From NCBI RefSeq assembly GCF_025993685.1, contig NZ_DAJPEN010000001.1:3410001-3474000 (forward strand): a stretch of DNA of 64,000 nt, in the 5' to 3' direction. Position 1 is the first letter of the stretch, and the number at the start of each line of letters is the position of its first letter. The stretch comes from Bacteroides mediterraneensis (GTDB taxonomy: Bacteria; Bacteroidota; Bacteroidia; Bacteroidales; Bacteroidaceae). Of the stretch, positions 24,191-32,822 are shown piece after piece. Below the pieces are notes generated by a model, which ran no database searches, had not been told where the DNA came from, and worked only from the letters and a program-made list of their open reading frames with translations. Both the position numbers and the translations under genes were made by a program.

Positions 24191-26560
24191 ATGAGAAAAC
24201 AACTGCTTATTTTAGGAATGATGTGGATAATCGTGCTGTCGGTTTCAGCATCATCCGGAAAACAATTATTCAATGATGGATGGAAATTTTGGTTAGGCGA
24301 TACCCTAATCGCAAAAAATGAAACCTTCGATGATTCTTCGTGGAAGAAGCTGGTACTGCCACACGACTGGAGCATCGAACAAAAATTCGACAAAGAAGCT
24401 CCGGCAGGAAACGACGGCGGCTATCTCCCCACCGGAATCGGCTGGTACCGAAAGACGTTCAATATATCTAAAGAAGCCAATGGAAAGAAACTGCAACTCT
24501 ATTTTGAAGGAGTATACATGAATTCGGATGTATACGTCAACGGACAGCGTGCAGGCGGACATCCTTATGGCTATTCCTCCTTTTTTGTCGATATCACCCC
24601 TTATGTAAAAATTGGAGAAAATACCCTCGCGGTACGTGTAGACAATTCAATGCAGAAAAACTGCCGATGGTATACCGGGTCGGGCATTTATCGGAATGTC
24701 TGGTGGATAGAAAAGAATCCAGTCCATGTAGCCAACTGGGGAATCCAGATTCAGACACCCGACCTACAGACAGCTGTTGTAAGGACAGAGGTCGTAAATG
24801 AAAGTGCAGAAAGCAAAACAGTCGAGGTTACTATGGAAATTGCCGGGCAAGTCAAAAAAAGCGCCTATAACCTGCAACCCCAAGCACACATCACAGCCGA
24901 ACAACGCTTTCAGATTCCAGACGCTAAAGCCTGGAGTCCCGAATCCCCCAACCTGTATACCGTACAAGTCAAGGTAACCGAACAAGAGAATACCCTGGAC
25001 CGTGCAGACGAAACTTTTGGCTTCCGCACTATAACTTATTCAGCTGAAAAAGGCCTCCTTCTAAATGGAAAATCCATCTTGCTGAACGGCGGATGCCTGC
25101 ATCACGACAATGGCATACTGGGAACAGCCGCATACGACCGTGCAGAATTCCGAAAAGCAGAACTGATGAAACAGGCAGGATTCAATGCCGTACGAACCTC
25201 CCACAATGTACCTTCGGAGGCCTTCCTCCATGCTTGTGACCAAGTGGGATTGCTGGTCATTGATGAAGCATTTGATGGCTGGCGTGAAGCCAAAAACACC
25301 TATGACTACCATACATTATTCGATAAATGGTGGGAACGCGACATAGAGGCAATGCTCCTTCGCGACCGCAATCATCCCAGTATCTTTTGCTGGAGTATCG
25401 GAAATGAAGTCATCGAACGCAAAAAGATAGAGATTGTAACCACAGCCCGCAAACTTGCCACGCTTTGCCGAGAACTGGATCCCACTCGTCCGGTCACTTC
25501 CGCACTTGCAGCTTGGGACAGCGACTGGGAAATCTACGACCCACTGGCAGAGGCACACGACATTGTAGGATACAACTACATGATTCATAAAGCAGAAAGT
25601 GACCACCTGCGCGTACCTTCCCGGGTGATGATGCAGACGGAATCATATCCGAATGACGCATGGAAGAATTTCAGCACCGTGAAAGACCATCCATACATCA
25701 TCGGTGATTTTGTGTGGACGGCCACGGATTATATCGGCGAATCTGGTATCGGACGTTGGTATTATGAAGGGGATGTCCCCGGCGAACATTATCACCGTCC
25801 ACTTTATCCGTGTCATGCCGCTTATTGTGGTGACATTGACCTGACCGGATTACGCAAACCTATCAGCCATTACCGTTCAATGCTCTGGAATAAAAACGGA
25901 GAGGAGCATTTGTACATTGCCGTAAGAGAGCCTGACGGATACAAAGGCAAGATACAGACCACTTCCTGGTCTACCTGGCCTACGTTCGAATGTTGGAACT
26001 GGCCTGGCCACGAAGGGAAACTCATTGAAGTAGAAGTATATTCCCATTATCCTATAGTCCGGCTTTATCTGGACAACCAACTGATAGCAGAAAAGTCTGT
26101 CAACGAAATGAAGGCAATCTTCTCACTGCCTTATAAAGCGGGAGTACTGAAAGCAGAAGGTCTACGCGACGGGAAAGTAATGGAAGCCACCACCTTATCC
26201 ACTGCAGATGCTCCAGTCTCTCTCCGTCTGACAGCTGACAGAGAGGTACTGCATGCCGACGGAAAAGACCTTTCCTTCTTAACAATAGAAGCAATAGATG
26301 AAGCCGGCCATGTAGTTCCCATAGCCGATAACCTGCTGTCTGTTTCTGTACAAGGAGCGGGAAGTCTACAGGCTTTAGGCAATGCAGACATCAAGGATGA
26401 AGACCCTTATTTCGACCCTACACATCATTTATGGAAAGGCCGAGCACTGGCTGTCATACGCTCGAACGGCAAGAAAGGTACGGCCATTGTCCGAATTAAG
26501 GCTGAAGAGATGGACAAAAGAAAAGAAGTCACCCAAACAATCCGACTACAGTTCAAATAA
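24191..26560 (+). CDS. Glycoside hydrolase family 2 (beta-galactosidase type)
   Basis: A 789-residue exported GH2 enzyme: signal peptide ending near SASSG, a jelly-roll sugar-binding domain (YFEGVYMNSDVYVNGQRAGGHPYGY), an Ig-like domain, a TIM barrel with acid/base E406 in SIGNEV and nucleophile candidate E484 in MMQTESYPN, then C-terminal Ig-like domains of the DUF4982 type (WPTFECWNWPGHEGKLIEVEVYS). In the family, beta-galactosidase, mannosidase or glucuronidase are all possible; the closest look is beta-galactosidase. It is monocistronic with no SusC/D pair nearby, so the glycan target is unclear. The 21-bp repeat element lies 90 bases after the stop. Confidence 0.88.
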   Translation: MRKQLLILGMMWIIVLSVSASSGKQLFNDGWKFWLGDTLIAKNETFDDSSWKKLVLPHDWSIEQKFDKEAPAGNDGGYLPTGIGWYRKTFNISKEANGKKLQLYFEGVYMNSDVYVNGQRAGGHPYGYSSFFVDITPYVKIGENTLAVRVDNSMQKNCRWYTGSGIYRNVWWIEKNPVHVANWGIQIQTPDLQTAVVRTEVVNESAESKTVEVTMEIAGQVKKSAYNLQPQAHITAEQRFQIPDAKAWSPESPNLYTVQVKVTEQENTLDRADETFGFRTITYSAEKGLLLNGKSILLNGGCLHHDNGILGTAAYDRAEFRKAELMKQAGFNAVRTSHNVPSEAFLHACDQVGLLVIDEAFDGWREAKNTYDYHTLFDKWWERDIEAMLLRDRNHPSIFCWSIGNEVIERKKIEIVTTARKLATLCRELDPTRPVTSALAAWDSDWEIYDPLAEAHDIVGYNYMIHKAESDHLRVPSRVMMQTESYPNDAWKNFSTVKDHPYIIGDFVWTATDYIGESGIGRWYYEGDVPGEHYHRPLYPCHAAYCGDIDLTGLRKPISHYRSMLWNKNGEEHLYIAVREPDGYKGKIQTTSWSTWPTFECWNWPGHEGKLIEVEVYSHYPIVRLYLDNQLIAEKSVNEMKAIFSLPYKAGVLKAEGLRDGKVMEATTLSTADAPVSLRLTADREVLHADGKDLSFLTIEAIDEAGHVVPIADNLLSVSVQGAGSLQALGNADIKDEDPYFDPTHHLWKGRALAVIRSNGKKGTAIVRIKAEEMDKRKEVTQTIRLQFK

Positions 26561-26649
26561 AAAGCAGGCTACAACCGCTTTCAAAACTTTTTTACACCAA
26601 TTCTCTTTTCCTTATTATTCTTATCAATTCTTATCAACATCTAAGAGAA

Positions 26650-26741
26650 TTCTCTGTTTCACACTGTGGGCTACAAAAACCACAGTGTGGGATACATATT
26701 TCACACTGTGAAATACAAATCCCGCCATGCGGTACAGAGAA
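26650..26741. repeat. 21-bp phased CACA-S-TGTG repeat element, copy A
   Basis: Four head-to-tail units starting at 26660, 26681, 26702 and 26723. The first three are exactly 21 bases and each opens with CACACTGTG or CACAGTGTG (a dyad about one central base), followed by RRNTACA and an A/T-rich tail; the fourth is degenerate. The element is bounded by perfect 8-base inverted ends, TTCTCTGT (26650-26657) and ACAGAGAA (26734-26741). It lies in the 353-base gap between the GH2 gene and tatA. The same structure recurs at 53194-53287. It contains no protein-coding gene. Confidence 0.85.
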
Positions 26742-26838
26742 AATAAAAGGACAAAGAAAACTTATGACAAGGGGAATCGGAAGAATACCTTCCGGACAAC
26801 TCTTTTTTCCTTAAAAACAGAAATGCCAAAGAGTTACA

Positions 26839-26870
26839 TTTGCGCAAATAAAAAACAATCCATATTTTTG
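26839..26870 (+). promoter_or_regulatory. Promoter of tatAC
   Basis: TTTG (26839-26842), a 20-base spacer, then TATTTTTG (26863-26870), a full Bacteroides promoter 43 bases before the tatA ATG. Confidence 0.75.
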
Positions 26871-26913
26871 CGTAGAAATCAATAACAGACAAACCATTAT
26901 TTTACAGAACTAC

Positions 26914-27138
26914 ATGAATACGACCTTATTGTTTATGGGTATCGGTACCCAGGAATTCTTATTTATCATCCTGATTATCCTGATACTGTTCGGTGGAAAG
27001 AAGATTCCGGAACTGATGAAAGGTCTCGGAAAAGGAGTAAAAAGCTTCAAAGAGGGTATGAACGAAGTGGAAGAAAACCTGAAAGAAACAGACAACAAAA
27101 AAGAGGAAGTTTCTTCTACTGACCATAAAGAAAAATAA
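26914..27138 (+). CDS. tatA: Sec-independent translocase subunit TatA
   Basis: A 74-residue TatA/E protein: a short periplasmic N-terminus, one membrane helix (EFLFIILIILILFGGKKIPEL, containing the FGxxKxPEL hinge), the amphipathic helix GLGKGVKSFKEGMNE and an acidic/basic tail. It forms the pore of the twin-arginine pathway, which exports folded proteins. tatC begins 5 bases downstream. No TatB is encoded, as usual in minimal TatAC systems. Confidence 0.95.
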   Translation: MNTTLLFMGIGTQEFLFIILIILILFGGKKIPELMKGLGKGVKSFKEGMNEVEENLKETDNKKEEVSSTDHKEK

Positions 27139-27143
27139 TTGCC

Positions 27144-27956
27144 GTGAAGCCGAACGAACCAACGGAACTCACCTTTTGGGACCACCTGGACGCACTCCGC
27201 CAAACGATTATCCATATCGCCTGCGCGGTAGTGGTACTCATGTTGCTGGCTTTCTGCTTCAAGGACGAACTTTTTGGCGTGATTCTGGCACCCAAGGAGG
27301 GGGATTTCTGTACCTACCGTTTCTTCGCCTGGCTGGGACAGGTGCTTCATATTTCCGGTCTGGAAGCGCAGACACTTCCGGTCAAACTCATCAACACCCA
27401 GCTCTCCGGGCAGTTTCTCATGCACATGAGTGTTTCGTTTTATGCGGGCATCCTGCTGGCCTCTCCTTACATTCTTTACCAGCTTTTTCATTTCGTATCC
27501 CCTGCCCTCTACCAGAACGAGAAGAAATATTCCCGTCGCCTGATATTCTGGAGTTACCTGCTGTTCCTCACAGGGGTATTGTTCAGCTATTTCCTGATTT
27601 TTCCTTTTACCTTCCGTTTCCTGTCCACCTACCAGGTGAGTCCGGAAGTGGAGAACACCATCGTGCTCAGCTCTTATATCGACACGCTGAACATGCTGAG
27701 CCTGATGATGGGCATCACATTTGAAATACCGGTACTGACCTGGCTGCTGGCAAAATTCGGTATTCTGTCGGCCGACTTTATGGCTAAATACAGAAAACAC
27801 GCCTGGGTCCTCGCAATGATGATTGCAGCCATCATCACTCCTACCTCAGACGTGTTTACCATGCTGATTGTCACCTTCCCCATCGTCCTCCTATACGAAA
27901 TCAGCATCGGAGTGGTGCGTCATACCGTAAAGAGGAAGCGACTAAAAAGAAACTGA
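27144..27956 (+). CDS. tatC: Sec-independent translocase subunit TatC
   Basis: A 270-residue polytopic protein with six predicted membrane helices and the TatC signatures LTFWDHLDALRQTIIH at the cytoplasmic N-terminus and YAGILLASPYILYQLFHFVSPALY in two consecutive blocks. It recognises twin-arginine signal peptides together with TatA. The start codon appears to be GTG (27144), 5 bases after tatA. A 15-bp gap with no terminator joins the pair. It converges with the GH92 gene, the stops being 9 bases apart. Confidence 0.94.
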   Translation: MKPNEPTELTFWDHLDALRQTIIHIACAVVVLMLLAFCFKDELFGVILAPKEGDFCTYRFFAWLGQVLHISGLEAQTLPVKLINTQLSGQFLMHMSVSFYAGILLASPYILYQLFHFVSPALYQNEKKYSRRLIFWSYLLFLTGVLFSYFLIFPFTFRFLSTYQVSPEVENTIVLSSYIDTLNMLSLMMGITFEIPVLTWLLAKFGILSADFMAKYRKHAWVLAMMIAAIITPTSDVFTMLIVTFPIVLLYEISIGVVRHTVKRKRLKRN

Positions 27957-27965
27957 TTCCATTTC

Positions 27966-30194
27966 TTATTTATAGAAAGTCAGGGTACCGGCTTTTACCA
28001 AGTCGCTGTGGTGAATACGGTAGCCAGTCTTCTTCCCACCGAGTTCAATCTTCTGGATATATCCTTCTGACGGACCGTTGCCTTTCTTTTCAATGACCAG
28101 TTGGTCTTTCCCGTAGAATTCCGGGTTCAGACGGATGGTAATCCGGTCGAAAGTCGGGTCGGTCAGCGTGTATTCCGGTACGCCCGGACAGTCGGGATAA
28201 AGGCCCATCATACTGAATACGGCCCAGGCCGACATGGTACCGGCATCGTCGTTTCCGGGAATACCGTCGGGCTTGGGAGTGAAATACTTGGCCAACAGTT
28301 CACGCACCGTTTTCTGGGTACGCCATTCTTCGCCCTTGAAGTAGCTGAACAGGTAAGGATAAGCAATGTCCGGTTCATTGGCCGGGTCGTAATAGCCTTT
28401 GTCGAACACCATCTGCAGCTTGTCGACAAACTTTTTCTGTCCGCCCATCAGACGAGCCAGCCCTTTTACATCGTGAGGCACATAGAAGGTGTAGTTCCAG
28501 GAATTCCCTTCATGGAAGCCCGGGCTAGGTTCAAAGTTCTGTCCTTGCAGCGGGTCGAACGGAGAATAGAACGTTCCATCGGGCAAGATGGGGCGAAGGG
28601 TACCGAACTCCTTGCAATAGTAATGCTTATAGCCCATGGAGCGCTTGTAGAACAAGTCGGCATCGGCTTTCTTTCCCAGACTCTTGGCCAGTGTATACAG
28701 GGCATAGTCGGCAATGTAATATTCCAGCGCATGCGACACGGAATTGTCGAACTGCTCCATCAAAGGCACATAACCCTTGTTCATATAATCGTCGTTGTCC
28801 GGGCGCATCAGGTTGTCTTTTCCGGGCAGGGTGGCCGACTTCCGCATGGCTTCGTAAGCAGTTTCCATGTCGAAATCACGCAGACCTTTCATCCATGTGT
28901 CCACAATGACCGGCAGACTGGGGTCACCTTCCATGGTGAGGGTTTCCCGTCCGTAGAGTTCCCACTTGGGCAACCAGCCATGTTCTTTGTACATGTCAAT
29001 CATGGTACGCACCATATCAATCTGACGCTCCGGATACACCAGTGTCATCAGCTGATGCAGGTTGCGGTACGTGTCCCACAAGGAATACACCGTATAGCGG
29101 TTGGTTTTCGTGGTCTTGGTTTCTCCCGTTTCCATCGCCGGATATTCTCCGTTCACATCCTGCAAGATGTTCGGATGAATCAAGGTGTGATACAAGGCCG
29201 TGTAGAACACGGTTTTCTGTGCCTTCGTCCCCCCTTCCACGGTGATGCGGCTCAGGTCATCGTTCCACTTACTGCGGGCACTGGCATGAATTTCATCGAA
29301 ACCGGCTCCATGCTGCTCGGCCTCCAGGTTCTGGCGGGCATTCTCCATGCTGACAAAAGAAACACCCACGGCCACTTCTATCTGTTCATTTTCTTCCGTA
29401 TCGAAGGTGAACCAGGCACCGATATCGTCTCCTGCCAAATCGCGGTCGTACTGCGTGTACAACTTGTATTTCCCGTTGTCTTTATCCCATTCGGCCTCTA
29501 TGCCATTCATCTTGCGCTGGAATTTCCAATACCCCGTCTGTTGCGGAACCTTGTTAATCCGCATCACGAAATAGATGGGGAATACCGCCTGCGGATTATA
29601 ACAGAACGTGCCCAACAGTTTCATGCCTTCTATCTCCCGGTCGTTCACCCGGCGCAGATAGGCCCCCGACTCATTGGTCAGTCCCTCTCCCAGGTTCATC
29701 AGGATGTGGCTCTTTCCTCTCGGGAAAGTGAAACGGGTCAATCCTGTCCGTAGGGTAGAAGTAGCTTCCACTTTCACGTTGTATTTCGTCAGTTGCAGGC
29801 TGTAGTATCCCGGTGAGGCGGTTTCCTTCTCATACTTGCTGCCATAGTGATGATAATCCACATCCAGTTCCCCGGTGGTAGGCATCAACAGCAAAGACCC
29901 CAGTTCAGGACATCCCACCCCACTCAGGTTGACATGAGACAGTCCCGTAAAATAGCTGTTCGTATAGTCGTAAGGTGTAGACCACCAACGGGCATCCTTG
30001 TCATACTTGTTGTCTGCCGAACCCATCACATTGAATGGAACAACCGACATCAAGCCGTTCGGACACACAGCTCCCGGATTACACGTACCGAAATTGGTGG
30101 TCCCGATAAACGGGTCGACATAATCTACTGGTTCTTGGGCATGCAGGCACACCCCAACGAACAAAAAATTCAGACATGCAATTAGTTTTTTCAT
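27966..30194 (-). CDS. GH92 alpha-mannosidase
   Basis: A 742-residue exported GH92 enzyme, calcium-dependent exo-alpha-mannosidase active on N-glycans. Signal peptide ends near LHAQEP; the family opening VDYVDPFIGTTNFG and NPGAVCPNGLMSVVPFN is clear, and the catalytic barrel has PGNDDAGTMSAWAVFSMMGLYP and LYHTLIHPN. Lack of a lipobox suggests a periplasmic enzyme. It lies directly after GH130 and the MFS carrier on the same strand, but an intrinsic terminator (30203-30247) separates it from GH130. The linkage specificity (1,2, 1,3 or 1,6) cannot be read from the sequence. Confidence 0.93.
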   Translation of the reverse strand: MKKLIACLNFLFVGVCLHAQEPVDYVDPFIGTTNFGTCNPGAVCPNGLMSVVPFNVMGSADNKYDKDARWWSTPYDYTNSYFTGLSHVNLSGVGCPELGSLLLMPTTGELDVDYHHYGSKYEKETASPGYYSLQLTKYNVKVEATSTLRTGLTRFTFPRGKSHILMNLGEGLTNESGAYLRRVNDREIEGMKLLGTFCYNPQAVFPIYFVMRINKVPQQTGYWKFQRKMNGIEAEWDKDNGKYKLYTQYDRDLAGDDIGAWFTFDTEENEQIEVAVGVSFVSMENARQNLEAEQHGAGFDEIHASARSKWNDDLSRITVEGGTKAQKTVFYTALYHTLIHPNILQDVNGEYPAMETGETKTTKTNRYTVYSLWDTYRNLHQLMTLVYPERQIDMVRTMIDMYKEHGWLPKWELYGRETLTMEGDPSLPVIVDTWMKGLRDFDMETAYEAMRKSATLPGKDNLMRPDNDDYMNKGYVPLMEQFDNSVSHALEYYIADYALYTLAKSLGKKADADLFYKRSMGYKHYYCKEFGTLRPILPDGTFYSPFDPLQGQNFEPSPGFHEGNSWNYTFYVPHDVKGLARLMGGQKKFVDKLQMVFDKGYYDPANEPDIAYPYLFSYFKGEEWRTQKTVRELLAKYFTPKPDGIPGNDDAGTMSAWAVFSMMGLYPDCPGVPEYTLTDPTFDRITIRLNPEFYGKDQLVIEKKGNGPSEGYIQKIELGGKKTGYRIHHSDLVKAGTLTFYK

Positions 30195-30202
30195 AGGCTT
30201 AA

Positions 30203-30247
30203 AATAAAAAGGACCCCTCCCACGGCCTCAACCATGGGAACGGTCCT
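30203..30247 (-). terminator. Terminator between GH130 and GH92
   Basis: On the minus strand AGGACC (30247-30242) and an inner CCCA..TGGG stem close with GGTCCT (30215-30210) followed by TTTTATTTT. It should end or attenuate the MFS-GH130 transcript before GH92. Confidence 0.8.
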
Positions 30248-30262
30248 ATAAAATATTCATTC

Positions 30263-31234
30263 TTATAAAATGGAAGTACGTTTCACGAAATCAATGATTT
30301 CGGAAATGTAGCCGAAAGCCATTCCGACCACGGTATCGGCCGCACCATAATACACTGCCACTCTTTCCCCGTCCTGAAGTGCAGCACACGGGAACACCAC
30401 ATTGGGCACGTCGCCCTGCAGTTCATAAGGTGCCGCAGGAGCCAACAGATAATCGCGGGTACGATAAAGCACCTTTTCCGGATGGTCCTTATCCAGAATA
30501 GCAGCCCCCATAGAGTAGCGGAAACCGTTGCAGGTGGTGATGACACCATGATAGAACATCAGCCAGCCCTCTTCTGTCAGGAAAGGCACGGAACCGGCTC
30601 CAATCTTCGTACACTGCCAGGCGCTTTCCGGGAAGGGTGTCACTTTCATCACACAGCGGTGCTCTCCCCAGTATTTCATATCGGGACTGTAACTGATATA
30701 GATATCCCCGAAAGGAGTATGCCCGTTGTCGCTCGGACGGCTCAGCATGGCATATTTACCGTTGATTTTCTGCGGGAAAAGCACTCCGTTTCGGTTGAAA
30801 GGCAGGAAAGCATTTTCACACTGATAAAATTCCTTGAAATCGAAGGTATAGCCGATGCCGATGGTAGGGCCGTGATAACCGTTGCACCATGTAATCCAAT
30901 AACGGTCTTCAATCCAAGTGACACGGGGGTCGTATTTGTATTCCGACTCAATCATATCGGTGTTCCCGGGTTGGAACTTAATCGGTTCGTGATTGATTTC
31001 CCAGTGGATACCGTCCTTGCTGAAACCTGCAAAGATATTCATCTGCACGGCCCGGTTATCGCAACGGAACACGCCGGCAAACCCATCCTTGAAAGGTACC
31101 ACCGCACTATTGAAAATACTGTTCGACGTAGGTATCTGGTACCGCCCGATAACGGGATTCTTGGAATACCGCCACATCACCTCCTTACAATCTGCCGGGC
31201 GTTCTTCCCACGGCATTACAAATTTGTCATTCAT
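30263..31234 (-). CDS. GH130 beta-1,4-mannoside phosphorylase
   Basis: A 323-residue cytoplasmic five-bladed propeller enzyme of GH130 with no signal peptide. Seen: FNSAVVPFKDGFAGVFRCDN, the catalytic-aspartate segment YKYDPRVTWIEDRYWITW, and MFYHGVITTCNG. Characterised Bacteroides relatives in the same gene context phosphorolyse Man-beta-1,4-GlcNAc, the core disaccharide of N-glycans; mannosyl-glucose phosphorylases are the alternative. The MFS carrier is 21 bases upstream and GH92 downstream, which supports the N-glycan role. Confidence 0.9.
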   Translation of the reverse strand: MNDKFVMPWEERPADCKEVMWRYSKNPVIGRYQIPTSNSIFNSAVVPFKDGFAGVFRCDNRAVQMNIFAGFSKDGIHWEINHEPIKFQPGNTDMIESEYKYDPRVTWIEDRYWITWCNGYHGPTIGIGYTFDFKEFYQCENAFLPFNRNGVLFPQKINGKYAMLSRPSDNGHTPFGDIYISYSPDMKYWGEHRCVMKVTPFPESAWQCTKIGAGSVPFLTEEGWLMFYHGVITTCNGFRYSMGAAILDKDHPEKVLYRTRDYLLAPAAPYELQGDVPNVVFPCAALQDGERVAVYYGAADTVVGMAFGYISEIIDFVKRTSIL

Positions 31235-31255
31235 ATTCAGTTCGTTTTATTTAGA

Positions 31256-32602
31256 TTAGACATATTCTCGTTCACCCTCTATAAGTTTTCCTTCATTATC
31301 ATACTTAAACGGGATGAAATACGTAATCAGAAAAGCCGGAATCGTGGCTATCAGCACAAAGATAAAGAAGGGTTCATAGCCTCCCGGTCTGTCAAACCAT
31401 TCTCCAAGACTTTCGCACACCCAGCCACTCAGCATGCCGGGAATCATCACTCCCAGGTTCATGATACCCGAAGCAAAGGCATAATGCGCCATCTGGTGCT
31501 TGCCGGGAGCCACCTGCTGCATCATGAACAAGGAAAGGCCGACGAAGCCGAAACCGTATCCGAAATATTCAAACACGATGCCGCTACAAATAATCCAGCC
31601 GCTTTCTGGTTGCAGATACGCAAACAAGGCATACACCACAAACGGGAAGTTAAAGATGCAACACAAAGTGAACAGTGTGTTCTTCAGTCCGCGCCGGGCG
31701 ATGTAGTATCCGGCCAGTAAAGACCCCAGCACAAAAGCCGCCGCTCCATACGTTCCGTAATAAAGTCCGATTTCCTTTTCATTCAGTCCCAATCCTCCTA
31801 CCTCACGGCCGGCTTTCAGGAACAAAGGCACAATTTTCATCACAAATCCTTCGGCAAAACGGTACAGAATGATGAAGCAGATATAATATACAATGTGAGT
31901 CTTCCGGAAAAAATCAAGCAACACCTCTCCCAGTTCTTTCAACACCTCCCGACTGGTCATGGCTTCCTCCTTTTTTCTCTTTGCCTGCGTGGAAGGCAAG
32001 GCAAAGTAATGATAAAGTCCCAAAAGCAGCATCGTGGCAGAGAGGATGAGCAGAATAATCATCCAAGCCCGCTTGGTAGCCCCCAGCATGCCGGCCTCGG
32101 CATTCATTTCAATGAGATAACCCGCCAGATACACCAGTCCTCCCGTTGCCAGAATCTTGGCAATATTATAGAACGCACCTTGCCATCCGATAAACTTGGC
32201 CTGTTCTTCATTGGAAAGCTCACTCATATACACTCCATCGCAGGCAATGTCGTGAGTGGCCCCGCTGAAGGCGACAATGGCCAGCAAGGCAATGGATATG
32301 CTGAAGAAATGGGGAAGGTTCAGCGAAAAGGCTACCAGACCGAAGGTGACTCCCGTAACCAGCTGGGTCGCAATGACAAAGAATTTCTTGGTCCGAAACA
32401 ATTCCAGAAAAGGACTCCATAAAGGCTTCAATGTCCAGGGAAGGAGGATTAACGAGGTCCAAAAGGTAATCAGTTTATCATCCACTTCCAGCCCCTTGAA
32501 CATCAACACGGTGACCATATTCAACACGACAAAAGGAAGGCCCATGGCAAAATATGCCGTAGGAACCCATCTGATTGGTGATTTCTTTCTTGTATGATTC
32601 AT
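31256..32602 (-). CDS. MFS sugar carrier of the GH130 locus
   Basis: A 448-residue major facilitator with about 12 helices. The N-terminal IRWVPTAYFAMGLPFVVLN and SATHDIACDGVYMSEL (here SGATHDIACDGVYMSEL) resemble the AmpG/SLC33-like group that moves amino-sugar oligomers across the inner membrane. It precedes the GH130 gene by 21 bases. Context suggests it imports Man-GlcNAc for phosphorolysis. A TTG at 32617 opens a longer frame, but the ATG at 32602 is better and lies downstream of a complete promoter (32648-32678). Confidence 0.88.
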   Translation of the reverse strand: MNHTRKKSPIRWVPTAYFAMGLPFVVLNMVTVLMFKGLEVDDKLITFWTSLILLPWTLKPLWSPFLELFRTKKFFVIATQLVTGVTFGLVAFSLNLPHFFSISIALLAIVAFSGATHDIACDGVYMSELSNEEQAKFIGWQGAFYNIAKILATGGLVYLAGYLIEMNAEAGMLGATKRAWMIILLILSATMLLLGLYHYFALPSTQAKRKKEEAMTSREVLKELGEVLLDFFRKTHIVYYICFIILYRFAEGFVMKIVPLFLKAGREVGGLGLNEKEIGLYYGTYGAAAFVLGSLLAGYYIARRGLKNTLFTLCCIFNFPFVVYALFAYLQPESGWIICSGIVFEYFGYGFGFVGLSLFMMQQVAPGKHQMAHYAFASGIMNLGVMIPGMLSGWVCESLGEWFDRPGGYEPFFIFVLIATIPAFLITYFIPFKYDNEGKLIEGEREYV

Positions 32603-32647
32603 AGTTGAACTTTGCAAGGCAACATCGGCCTTGTATTAAACTGGTAC

Positions 32648-32678
32648 CAAAGATACGGGAAAAAATCCACAAGACAAA
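32648..32678 (-). promoter_or_regulatory. Promoter of the MFS-GH130 operon
   Basis: On the minus strand TTTG (32678-32675), a 19-base spacer and TATCTTTG (32655-32648), an exact match to the Bacteroides consensus, 45 bases before the ATG. Confidence 0.8.
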
Positions 32679-32761
32679 TAAGCACAGGCTTATAGACTCA
32701 CAAAAGATTTAAAGAAAACAAAAGTAAAAGTTTCATACCCAACCATTTGCCTGAAAAACAA

Positions 32762-32806
32762 AAAAGGAGTTAAAGCCAGTGCGGAGACAAGGCCCTAACT
32801 CCTTTT
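32762..32806 (-). terminator. Terminator of the second MFS gene
   Basis: AAAAGGAGTTA (32762-32772) pairs with TAACTCCTTTT (32796-32806), leaving a T-rich run on the minus strand, 16 bases past the stop of the 34.4-kb MFS gene. Confidence 0.85.
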
Positions 32807-32822
32807 CTATTTCAAAAAACAA

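Noticed and set aside
26650..26741. CRISPR array
   Set aside because: The 21-bp units are contiguous with no spacers and number only four; the units are imperfect dyads and no cas genes are near.
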